Of a DNA stretch of 42,194 bases, positions 32,907 to 40,586 are shown one piece after another (position 1 is the stretch's first letter; every line of letters starts with the position of its first letter). The notes below the pieces were generated by a model that searched no databases, was not told the DNA's origin, and saw only the letters and a list, made by a program, of their open reading frames with translations. Location: NCBI GenBank assembly GCA_947488595.1, contig CANKZI010000023.1:1-42194 (forward strand), in the 5' to 3' direction. This stretch comes from Flavobacteriaceae bacterium. Its GTDB lineage: Bacteria; Bacteroidota; Bacteroidia; Flavobacteriales; Flavobacteriaceae. The position numbers and the translations under genes were made by a program.

Positions 32907-33768
32907 TATCAAAAGTTACCTTAATCTGCACCTGATTGTTTTTATTTGGGGATTTACAGCCGTTTTGGGTGAATTGATTTCGATACGCGAAACCGCTTTG
33001 GTTTGGTACCGAATGGGACTTGCAGGTTTGTTTATTTTATTGTACCTCATTGCGACCAAAAAATCTTTTTTATTGCCCATAAAAGCTTTTATCAGTTTGG
33101 TCTTTGTCGGACTGTTGATTGCCATCCACTGGATATTTTTTTTCAAAGCCATTAATATTTCTAATGTTTCCATCACACTCGCTATGTTTTCTATGGGTGC
33201 TTTCTTTGCGGCAATTTTAGAACCGCTTTTTTACAAAAGAAAAATGTTATGGTATGAAGTGGTATTTGGACTCATCATTATTGCTGGATTATTTTTAATC
33301 ATGCAGGTCGAAATCAAGTATTTGAATGGTATTTTATGCGCCCTTTTTTCGGTATTCGTAGGTATTTTGTTCACACTTTTTAATGGCAAGCTCATACAAA
33401 AACACGATGCCACCGTCATTACACTCTATGAGTTTTTTGCTGGATTTATTTTCGTTTCCTTTTACCTCTTGTACGAAGGCAAATTCACAACGCAATTTTT
33501 TGTTTTATCCACTAACGACTGGCTACTTTTACTATTACTTTCATCCGTTTGTACGGCTTACGCTTTTACGGCATCGGTCAACGTAATGAAAAAATTATCG
33601 CCCTACACCGTAATGCTCACCACCAACTTAGAGCCCGTTTATGGTATATTTTTGGCGTACTTTATCATCGGAGCATCCGAAAAAATGAGCGTTACATTTT
33701 ACATTGGTGCAGCAATTATTTTGGCAACCGTGTTACTCAATGGCGTGATTAAGCAATATCAGAAGTAG
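32893..33768 (+). CDS. EamA/DMT-family transporter
   Basis: 291 aa with about ten transmembrane helices in two EamA repeats (residues about 8-135 and 150-288), e.g. HLIVFIWGFTAVLGELIS, LFILLYLIA, MFSMGAFFAAILEPLFYK, and in the second half MLTTNLEPVYGIFLAYFIIG. The drug/metabolite superfamily moves diverse small molecules such as amino acids or nucleobases. The substrate cannot be inferred. The ATG overlaps the end of the upstream permease gene by 14 bp, so it is translationally coupled to it. Confidence 0.9.
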   Translation: MPNVNIKSYLNLHLIVFIWGFTAVLGELISIRETALVWYRMGLAGLFILLYLIATKKSFLLPIKAFISLVFVGLLIAIHWIFFFKAINISNVSITLAMFSMGAFFAAILEPLFYKRKMLWYEVVFGLIIIAGLFLIMQVEIKYLNGILCALFSVFVGILFTLFNGKLIQKHDATVITLYEFFAGFIFVSFYLLYEGKFTTQFFVLSTNDWLLLLLLSSVCTAYAFTASVNVMKKLSPYTVMLTTNLEPVYGIFLAYFIIGASEKMSVTFYIGAAIILATVLLNGVIKQYQK

Positions 33769-33879
33769 TTTGTTTTGATGCAAATTGATAAGTATTTAGT
33801 TGTTATGCTGTTGCCTTGATTTAATCGTTCAAATTTGAAATTTTTAAAATTTTCAATCTTTCAATAATAAATTTAAAAC

Positions 33880-33887
33880 TATCTTTG
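33880..33887 (+). promoter_or_regulatory. -7 element of the accA promoter
   Basis: TATCTTTG is an exact TAnnTTTG match, 34 bp before the accA ATG. A -33 element is not obvious. Confidence 0.45.
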
Positions 33888-33921
33888 TAGTCCGAACAAA
33901 AACTAAAATAGAACAAACAGT

Positions 33922-34875
33922 ATGGAATATTTAGATTTTGAACTTCCAATAAAAGAGTTAGAAGATCAGTTAGACAAATGCCAAATTATTGGTCAAGAAT
34001 CCAATGTTGACGTAACCAACACTTGCAAACAAATCGAGAAAAAGTTAGAAGAAACCAAACGCAAAATATACAAGAACCTAACCGCTTGGCAGCGTGTACA
34101 GCTCTCAAGACACCCGAGTCGTCCTTATACGATGGATCACGTTCGAGCACTTTGTGGCGATACGTGGTTGGAACTTTTTGGCGACCGTGGCTTCAAAGAT
34201 GACAAAGCCATGATTGGCGGATTAGGAAAAATAGGAGGACAGTCTTTTATGATTGTAGGACAACAAAAAGGATTTAACACCAAAACGCGGCAGTTTCGCA
34301 ATTTTGGAATGGCGAATCCAGAAGGTTATCGAAAAGCGTTGCGTTTGATGAAAATGGCAGAAAAATTTGGCATTCCAGTGCTTACATTGATTGACACACC
34401 TGGTGCTTACCCTGGACTAGAAGCCGAAGAGCGCGGACAAGGGGAAGCAATCGCTAGAAATATTTTTGAAATGATCCGACTCAAGACACCAATTATTTCG
34501 GTAATTGTTGGCGAAGGTGCTTCAGGTGGCGCTCTCGGAATTGGAGTAGGAGATCGTGTACTCATGATGGAAAACACTTGGTATTCGGTAATTTCTCCAG
34601 AATCGTGTTCTTCCATTTTATGGAAAAGCTGGGATTATAAAGAACAAGCGGCCGAAGCGCTAAAATTGACTTCAACCGATATGAAAAAACAAAAATTGGT
34701 CGATGATGTGATTCCAGAACCACTTGGCGGCGCCCATTATGACAGGGAAACCACCTTTAAAACAGTGGAACAATACATCACAAAAGCCTACGGGGAATTG
34801 AAAGACTTATCAACATCGGTATTGGTAGCCCGACGAATGGACAAATACAGTAAGATGGGCGAGTTTAAAGAATAA
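33922..34875 (+). CDS. accA: Acetyl-CoA carboxylase carboxyltransferase subunit alpha
   Basis: 317 aa, full length. With AccD it transfers CO2 from carboxybiotin to acetyl-CoA, giving malonyl-CoA for fatty-acid synthesis. Motifs include the N-terminal coiled helix [81 protein letters not shown] with the oxyanion-hole glycines, and [14 protein letters not shown]. Its own promoter and a strong terminator (34896-34928) bracket it, so it is likely monocistronic. Confidence 0.97.
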   Translation: MEYLDFELPIKELEDQLDKCQIIGQESNVDVTNTCKQIEKKLEETKRKIYKNLTAWQRVQLSRHPSRPYTMDHVRALCGDTWLELFGDRGFKDDKAMIGGLGKIGGQSFMIVGQQKGFNTKTRQFRNFGMANPEGYRKALRLMKMAEKFGIPVLTLIDTPGAYPGLEAEERGQGEAIARNIFEMIRLKTPIISVIVGEGASGGALGIGVGDRVLMMENTWYSVISPESCSSILWKSWDYKEQAAEALKLTSTDMKKQKLVDDVIPEPLGGAHYDRETTFKTVEQYITKAYGELKDLSTSVLVARRMDKYSKMGEFKE

Positions 34876-34895
34876 ATTTCCTACAAATTGATACG

Positions 34896-34928
34896 AATCC
34901 GAAGCCCAATGGTTTCGGATTTTTTTTT
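34896..34928 (+). terminator. Intrinsic terminator after accA
   Basis: AATCCGAA (34896-34903) pairs with TTCGGATT (34914-34921) over a 10-nt loop, followed by eight further T/T-rich bases. Confidence 0.9.
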
Positions 34929-34993
34929 GGTTATAAACAAAAATCAGTTAGTTATCAACACCTATTATTTAAAACTCTGTAGTACAAATTTTT

Positions 34994-35011
34994 TATTTTT
35001 GGTTACATTCG
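34994..35011 (+). promoter_or_regulatory. Candidate dnaB promoter elements
   Basis: Two -7-like elements stand close to the ATG at 35016: TATTTTTG (34994-35001, exact) and TACATTCG (35004-35011, one mismatch). The first leaves a more plausible leader. Confidence 0.35.
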
Positions 35012-35015
35012 CATT

Positions 35016-36563
35016 ATGGAAAATTTCAGGAACATCAACCCAATTAAGGTAGATAAAACTACGATTATTAATCTAGAAAAAGGTAAGCTTCCGCCGCAAG
35101 CAATCGAACTTGAGGAGGCTGTTTTGGGTGCCATGATGATCGACAAAAAAGGTGTTGACGAAGTGATTGATATCCTACAACCCGATGCCTTTTACAAAGA
35201 TGCACACAAATATATTTTTGAAGCAATTGTACAGTTATTCACAGATACCCAACCTATTGACTTATTAACAGTTTCGGCCCAATTAAAAAAGAATGCCAAG
35301 TTAGAAATTGCAGGTGGCGATTTTTTTCTGATCCAGCTTACACAAAAAATCTCATCATCGGCACATATTGAGTTCCATTCGAGAATTATACTGCAAAAAT
35401 TCATACAACGCAGCCTGATAAAAATCTCAAGCGAAATCATCGAAGAGTCTTATGACGAAACGACCGATGTTTTTGATTTATTAGACAAAGCCGAATCCCG
35501 ATTGTATGAAGTTACACAAGGCAATATCAAACGAAGTTCTGAAACTGCACAAAGCTTGGTCATTCAAGCCAAAAAACGCATCGAAGAAATTGCAGGAAAA
35601 GAAGGTTTAAGCGGTATCGCTACCGGTTTTGAAAAATTAGATAAAATTACGTCAGGTTGGCAACCCAGCGATTTGATTATTATTGCAGCCAGACCAGGTA
35701 TGGGTAAAACTGCTTTTGTACTTTCTATGGCGAGGAATATCGCTATAGATTTTGGTCATCCTGTCGCGTTATTTTCGTTAGAAATGTCTTCTGTTCAGTT
35801 GATTACACGTTTAATTTCGTCGGAAACAGGTTTGTCATCTGAAAAGTTAAGAACCGGAAAACTCGAAAAGCACGAATGGGAGCAGTTGAGTATTAAGGTA
35901 AAAAACCTCGAAAAGGCGCCACTTTTTATCGATGACACGCCTTCACTTTCTATCTTTGATTTGCGTGCAAAAGCCAGACGTTTGTCGTCGCAACACGGCA
36001 TCAAGTTGATTATCGTTGATTATTTACAATTGATGACTGCTGGCGGAAGCAACGGAAAAGGCGGTGGCAACAGAGAGCAGGAAATTTCAACCATTTCGCG
36101 AAATCTCAAAGCATTGGCCAAAGAGTTAGGTGTTCCTGTTATTGCACTTTCTCAATTGTCGCGTGCTGTCGAAACCCGTGGTTCAAGCAAAAGACCTTTG
36201 CTGTCTGACTTGCGCGAATCGGGTGCGATTGAACAAGATGCCGATATCGTTTCGTTTATTTACCGACCAGAATATTATAAAATTGACGAATGGGATGACG
36301 ACGAACATTCGCCTACCGAAGGCCAAGCAGAGTTTATTATCGCCAAACACCGAAATGGATCACTCGAAAATATAAGATTAAAGTTTATTGGAAATCTTGG
36401 TAAGTTTGATAATTTAGAAGATTATGGTGGCAGTTACGACGATTTACCATCAAAAATGAACCACGACGACAATCCGTTTCAAACCAAAAATCTCCCGACC
36501 GCCAATGAAGCTTTTGGCAGCAGTTCGAGTCGTTTTGATGACGATAGTGATGTGCCGTTTTAA
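35016..36563 (+). CDS. dnaB: Replicative DNA helicase DnaB
   Basis: 515 aa, normal for Bacteroidota. The N-terminal helical collar begins after a short extension at PPQAIELEEAVLGAMMIDKKG. The RecA-like motor has Walker A ARPGMGKTAF (near residue 230), Walker B LIIVDYLQLM, the H3/H4 region ALSQLSRAVETR and RPLLSDLRESGAIEQDADIV with the arginine finger zone. The C-terminal 60 residues are acidic and disordered-looking, ending DDDSDVPF. Such acidic tails ending in Pro-Phe resemble SSB-type interaction tips. No intein or insertion is present. It hexamerises around single-stranded DNA at the fork. Confidence 0.97.
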   Translation: MENFRNINPIKVDKTTIINLEKGKLPPQAIELEEAVLGAMMIDKKGVDEVIDILQPDAFYKDAHKYIFEAIVQLFTDTQPIDLLTVSAQLKKNAKLEIAGGDFFLIQLTQKISSSAHIEFHSRIILQKFIQRSLIKISSEIIEESYDETTDVFDLLDKAESRLYEVTQGNIKRSSETAQSLVIQAKKRIEEIAGKEGLSGIATGFEKLDKITSGWQPSDLIIIAARPGMGKTAFVLSMARNIAIDFGHPVALFSLEMSSVQLITRLISSETGLSSEKLRTGKLEKHEWEQLSIKVKNLEKAPLFIDDTPSLSIFDLRAKARRLSSQHGIKLIIVDYLQLMTAGGSNGKGGGNREQEISTISRNLKALAKELGVPVIALSQLSRAVETRGSSKRPLLSDLRESGAIEQDADIVSFIYRPEYYKIDEWDDDEHSPTEGQAEFIIAKHRNGSLENIRLKFIGNLGKFDNLEDYGGSYDDLPSKMNHDDNPFQTKNLPTANEAFGSSSSRFDDDSDVPF

Positions 36564-36581
36564 TACTAGTTTGAACTAGTA
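36564..36581. repeat. Perfect palindrome right after dnaB
   Basis: TACTAGTT-TG-AACTAGTA has 8-bp perfect arms with a 2-bp centre, starting at the dnaB stop. It is too tight for an RNA hairpin and looks more like a protein-binding site. Confidence 0.4.
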
Positions 36582-36604
36582 ATAATTATCAGTTTCTTCC
36601 AACA

Positions 36605-36644
36605 AAAAAACCTCTCGTTCCAAAAATTGGGCGGGAGGTTTTTT
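36605..36644 (+). terminator. Intrinsic terminator after dnaB
   Basis: AAAAAACCTCTCG (36605-36617) pairs with CGGGAGGTTTTTT (36632-36644) with one G-T wobble and a 14-nt loop. The T-run forms the tail. The A/T arms let it also act leftward on the opposing gene. Confidence 0.88.
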
Positions 36645-36735
36645 ACGTTTGCAGCTTATTGTTGTAATTTATGGCCAAACTTTCTATTTATTTGATAGTT
36701 TGTGCCGTCACATTGATTCTGAAGATTCAAAAATA

Positions 36736-38007
36736 TTAGGTTTTTTGTTTCTTTTTTCTCGCTGCTGGAAACAAAACATTATTTAAAATCAATCGGTAAC
36801 CCGGAGAAGTCGGATGCAAATCTAAAACCGTTGGTGGATCGCCGACCTGGTGTCTAAAATCTTCGGGATCATGACCTCCAAAAAACGTGAACATGCCTTT
36901 GCCTTTTTCGCCATGAATGTACCGCGCTTCGCCGTTGAGTTGGCATTCGCCCATCACCAATACATTTGTTTTTACTAACTCTCGGTCAAAAGCCGTAGTT
37001 TGTCCCATGAACCCTTTTACCAATTGGGTGTGATTTTGACAAAGCATACTCGGAATAGGATCCCATTTTGCCGAAAATTCCATTAAAGTGAAATAATCTT
37101 TTTCCATCGGAATATTGGCGCGTTTTTGCGTCATATCGATATCCGAAAATTCATAAACATTTGGATTTCTTTCTAAAAAATAATCTTTAAAAGCAAAAGA
37201 TTGACTATAATCTATTTTTGATTGGTAGTTGGCTTCGCTTGCATCGCCGTCAAACATGGGTTCACAAATATCAATACCCTCGGCCGCCAACGCAATATCA
37301 AAACTGTCGGTTGCAGAGCACATCGCAAACATAAAGCCGCCGCCAATTACAAAATCGCGAATCTTTTTTGCTACGGCCAGTTTTTCTTCTGCAACTTTAG
37401 CGTAACCAAGTTTTGTAGCCAAAGTTTCAGCATCCTTTTTTTGTTCGATATACCAAGGAGTATTTTTGTAATTGGCATAAAATTTTCCGTATTGACCTGT
37501 AAAATCTTCATGGTGCAAATGCAGCCAATCGTATAATAAAAGTCCATCAGATAAAACTTCTTCATCATAAATTGGCGTAAACGGAATCTCGGCATACGTT
37601 AAAACCAAAGTTACGGCATCGTCCCAAGGTTGTTTTCCTTTTGGGGTGTAGACTGCAATTTTGGGTGCTTTTTCGAGTATAACGGTTTCCATGTTTTGCG
37701 ACGGACTGGCAATTTCTTCGAGAATCTGATTGGCTTCGGCATCAGAAAGAATTTCGAAACTCACTCCGCGAATTTGACACTCTTTTCTGATTTCGGGCGC
37801 ATCGGGCAATAAAAATGAGCCACCGCGATAATTGAGCAGCCAACTCGCTTTGTATTGTTTGTCGAGACACCAAAACGTAATGCCGTACGCTTTCAAATGG
37901 TTTTGCTGCGAAGTTTCATCCATAGGCAACAAAACAAACGAAGCTTTGGCAGAAAACGCCGTCAAAAAAAGAACAAGAAAGTAAAACAAACGCATTTTGA
38001 TAATCAT
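36736..38007 (-). CDS. Conserved secreted Bacteroidota protein (often mislabelled asparagine synthetase B)
   Basis: 423 aa from the chosen start MIIKMRLFYF (or 419 aa from MRLFYF at 37995). An ATG at 38067 is upstream of a promoter-like TATCTTTC (minus strand, 38031-38038) and is rejected. A signal peptide (LFYFLVLFLTAFSAKA) gives export to the periplasm. The body has the conserved KAYGITFWCLDKQYKASWL, GGSFLLP, KIAVYTPKGKQPWDDAVTL, GGGFMFAMCSATDSFDIALA, FDGDASEANY and FTFFGGHDPEDFRHQVGDPP. I recall close homologues carrying the name asparagine synthetase B, but there is no N-terminal Cys nucleophile and no SGGxDS ATP motif. It looks like a GATase1-like (ThuA-type) fold instead. That last point is inference. 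Confidence 0.75.
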   Translation of the reverse strand: MIIKMRLFYFLVLFLTAFSAKASFVLLPMDETSQQNHLKAYGITFWCLDKQYKASWLLNYRGGSFLLPDAPEIRKECQIRGVSFEILSDAEANQILEEIASPSQNMETVILEKAPKIAVYTPKGKQPWDDAVTLVLTYAEIPFTPIYDEEVLSDGLLLYDWLHLHHEDFTGQYGKFYANYKNTPWYIEQKKDAETLATKLGYAKVAEEKLAVAKKIRDFVIGGGFMFAMCSATDSFDIALAAEGIDICEPMFDGDASEANYQSKIDYSQSFAFKDYFLERNPNVYEFSDIDMTQKRANIPMEKDYFTLMEFSAKWDPIPSMLCQNHTQLVKGFMGQTTAFDRELVKTNVLVMGECQLNGEARYIHGEKGKGMFTFFGGHDPEDFRHQVGDPPTVLDLHPTSPGYRLILNNVLFPAARKKKQKT

Positions 38008-38446
38008 TTTTAAGATACTAGAATAGGACCGAAAGATATAGTATTTTATTGTTAAGTTCAAATACAATTTTTAGGAATAGCCGCTCCTAATTTCAATGCA
38101 GGAAGCATGATTGTTTATAAAAATAAAATTTTGTCGCAACTTCATTTTGTGTCAACAAATAACTTCAATCTTAAAAATTTTGTCATTAGCGGTGCCGCTG
38201 CATGATTTTCGTCAAAGAAAATATGAAACGTTTTTGGCTAGCCATTGCTTATCAATTGGATGGTTTTGCGGCGGTTATAAAAGTTCTATTTTTGAACATA
38301 ATTAAACAACAAACGGTATTTACTTTCCAATACAATCAACAATTTACTTTGGGCTTACAGTTGAATTTTAAATAATTGCAACTCAAAAATCAATACTGTA
38401 TATTTGTCAAAATTTAGTAAAATAATTAATTATATACCCTAATAAA
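38008..38446. other. Intergenic region with two small hairpins and a promoter
   Basis: No gene. TTAGGA (38071-38076) pairs with TCCTAA (38085-38090) around ATAGCCGC, and AGCGG-TG-CCGCT lies at 38188-38199. The downstream half is A+T-rich and ends in the promoter at 38376-38406. Confidence 0.4.
38376..38406 (+). promoter_or_regulatory. Candidate promoter of the first T9SS protein gene
   Basis: The -7 element TATATTTG (38399-38406) is exact. TTG (38376-38378) lies 20 bp upstream. The start codon is 40 bp downstream. Confidence 0.55.
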
Positions 38447-40240
38447 ATGATGAAAAAAATACTTTTTTCGATTGTATTATTGTTCACTGCCAACAGCATT
38501 TTTGCTCAAATCAGCAGTTTCCCTGCGGCTGAAGGTTTTGATGCCACTTTTACCGAAGGAACCGATGTCGCATTCATTCCCAATTGGTCTGCAAACACCG
38601 TTGCCGCTACCAATAGGATTTTTAGAGATGAGGTAGATTTTAATTCGGCACCATCAGCAATGAGCGTTATTCCAACAAGTGCATTCACTGCCGATGTTCG
38701 AGTTGCCCTCAATTTGTCTGCCTATCAATCTGTTGGAATTAGTTTTTTAGCAAAATCAATGCTTAATGGCGCGGGAACTAGAGATGTAGTTTTAAATATG
38801 CAAACTTCAATAGATGGCGGTATAACATGGATTGGTAACCAAAATATTGCTTCTTTGCCCAACGAAAATCAAACAGCATTCACGAGTTTTAGTTACATTT
38901 TGCCTTCAGAAGCCAATAATCAAAGCAATGTTCTTGTTAGATTTCTCGTTTCAAGAAGTACAGCAGGTGTTGCATCAGCTGCCAAATTAGTAATTGATGA
39001 TGTAGTTATAGCGGTAGATACGACACCTGCCGTTTTGATAGATCAGAACGCTTTTGTTTTCAGTCAAGTTGTTGGATTGCCATCACCAAGTCAGGTAATC
39101 AATGTTTCGGGAATTAATTTGATTGGAGACCTCAATATCACCGCTTCGACTGATTTTGAGATTTCATTGTCACCAATTTCAGGTTATACCAACAGTTTGG
39201 TTGTAACACCAATTGCTGGTGCTGTCGCCACCACGGGAATTTTTGTAAGAATGAATAAACCAACAGTCGGCACTTCAACAGGAACGTTAACGATTGCAAC
39301 ACCAAGTGTAGTCAATACTGTTGCAACGCTTTCTGGTGAAAATTTTGGCGTAACGGTAACAAATCCAATACCTTATACCGTTTTAAATTTAGACAATCAC
39401 ACTTTTTTGTCACAATGGGACGCTGCAACAACGGCAGGAAGCTTTCCTGATAACATGGTTTTTTGGACACACAATACGCCAAATCCCGATTTGAATACGC
39501 CCTACATCGAAGATTGGAATTGTTTGTACAATTTGACAAACAGAGCGCGATTTGTTGGCGAGGGAGATAACGGCATTGGATTTATAAATACTGGAAATTC
39601 CCAATTCACAGGCGTTTGTGACGGCACCGATCCAACCCAAAATACAGGAGATCTCATTGGTAATGGTAAAGCGGGAGCAGTCGTTTTGAGTTTGGATACT
39701 TCGTTAGGAAATTCTTTAGGCATTCGTTGGACAGCAAGAACAATTTTAAAAAATGTTCGCGTTTATGGGTTAAGAATGCAGTATAGAGTAGGGGATAGCA
39801 ATGGAAATCCAAATGCAGGTTGGTCAGAATTTCCAACAACGCAGGAATACATCAGCGGCGAAGACAACACATTTGAAGATAAAATAACCAATTTACCGGC
39901 GGATTGTTTGGGTCAACCTTTGGTTCAAATCAGATGGGTGTATTATTATATTAGTGGGACTGGGGCGCGTCCAAAAATGGCATTGGATGAAGTTAGTGTG
40001 TACGATTTGCTTTTAGGAAATCCAGAATTTAATACGAATACAGATTTTGGTTTTTACCCGAATCCTGTGAACGGCAATAGTATTTATTTTAATGTGCCTG
40101 CTGATGTTGTAGTTTCTGATGCAACCGGAAAACAAGTCATTAGTGCAAAAAACGTTACCCAATTGGATGTAACAAACTTACTTTCTGGTATTTACTTTAT
40201 CAAAAATCAAGATGGGAAAGTATTGAAAATGATCAAATAA
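38447..40240 (+). CDS. Secreted protein with T9SS type A sorting domain
   Basis: 597 aa. Met2 is an equally good start. The signal peptide ends near residue 21 (ANSIFAQ/ISSF). An N-terminal beta-sandwich domain follows (residues about 25-190, ending KLVIDDVVIAVD, the form of many adhesion/carbohydrate jelly-rolls). A Bacteroidota Ig-like domain covers about 204-300 (VVGLPSPSQVINVSG, ISLSPISGYTNSLVV). A second jelly-roll-like domain covers about 310-520 (NMVFWTHNTPNPDLNT, PKMALDEVSVYD). It ends with the sorting domain FGFYPNPVNGNSIYF to GKVLKMIK. Its activity is unknown. It is exported through T9SS and likely anchored or released at the surface. Confidence 0.88.
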   Translation: MMKKILFSIVLLFTANSIFAQISSFPAAEGFDATFTEGTDVAFIPNWSANTVAATNRIFRDEVDFNSAPSAMSVIPTSAFTADVRVALNLSAYQSVGISFLAKSMLNGAGTRDVVLNMQTSIDGGITWIGNQNIASLPNENQTAFTSFSYILPSEANNQSNVLVRFLVSRSTAGVASAAKLVIDDVVIAVDTTPAVLIDQNAFVFSQVVGLPSPSQVINVSGINLIGDLNITASTDFEISLSPISGYTNSLVVTPIAGAVATTGIFVRMNKPTVGTSTGTLTIATPSVVNTVATLSGENFGVTVTNPIPYTVLNLDNHTFLSQWDAATTAGSFPDNMVFWTHNTPNPDLNTPYIEDWNCLYNLTNRARFVGEGDNGIGFINTGNSQFTGVCDGTDPTQNTGDLIGNGKAGAVVLSLDTSLGNSLGIRWTARTILKNVRVYGLRMQYRVGDSNGNPNAGWSEFPTTQEYISGEDNTFEDKITNLPADCLGQPLVQIRWVYYYISGTGARPKMALDEVSVYDLLLGNPEFNTNTDFGFYPNPVNGNSIYFNVPADVVVSDATGKQVISAKNVTQLDVTNLLSGIYFIKNQDGKVLKMIK

Positions 40241-40259
40241 TTGGCTAAAAAATAGTTGT

Positions 40260-40293
40260 AAAACGCCTTGAGATAGCCATTTCAAGGCGTTTT
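40260..40293 (+). terminator. Intrinsic terminator after the T9SS protein gene
   Basis: AAAACGCCTTGA (40260-40271) pairs with TCAAGGCGTTTT (40282-40293) around a 10-nt loop, and the T-run continues. Confidence 0.9.
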
Positions 40294-40586
40294 TGTATTT
40301 GTCAGAACATATTGAGTTCATTTCATAGCGGTTGAAAACCATTTTGAAGTGATAGAAAATTAATTTTGACCACAAAAAAATATTTATTAACAAAAATATT
40401 TTAAGCAAACGAATAGCTGTTTTGATAAAATTGTTATAAATATTGGTTTCGGAAGGAACTAAATTCGATTTTAATATTTATTTTTTATTATCCTTAACAA
40501 TATGGTAACAACTTTTTTACGACTTTACCCTCATTATGTTTTAATTTTGCGGAGTTATTTTAAATCTAATATTTAATAAATACGCT
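40294..40586. other. Intergenic region before the last gene, with promoter
   Basis: No gene. It is strongly A+T-rich. TAATTTTG (40542-40549) is an exact -7 match, 37 bp before the ATG at 40587. No repeat was recognised. Confidence 0.5.

Noticed and set aside
37996..38067. ATG at 38067 as the start of the secreted protein
   Set aside because: It is upstream of the likely promoter and would bury the signal peptide behind 20 polar or mixed residues.
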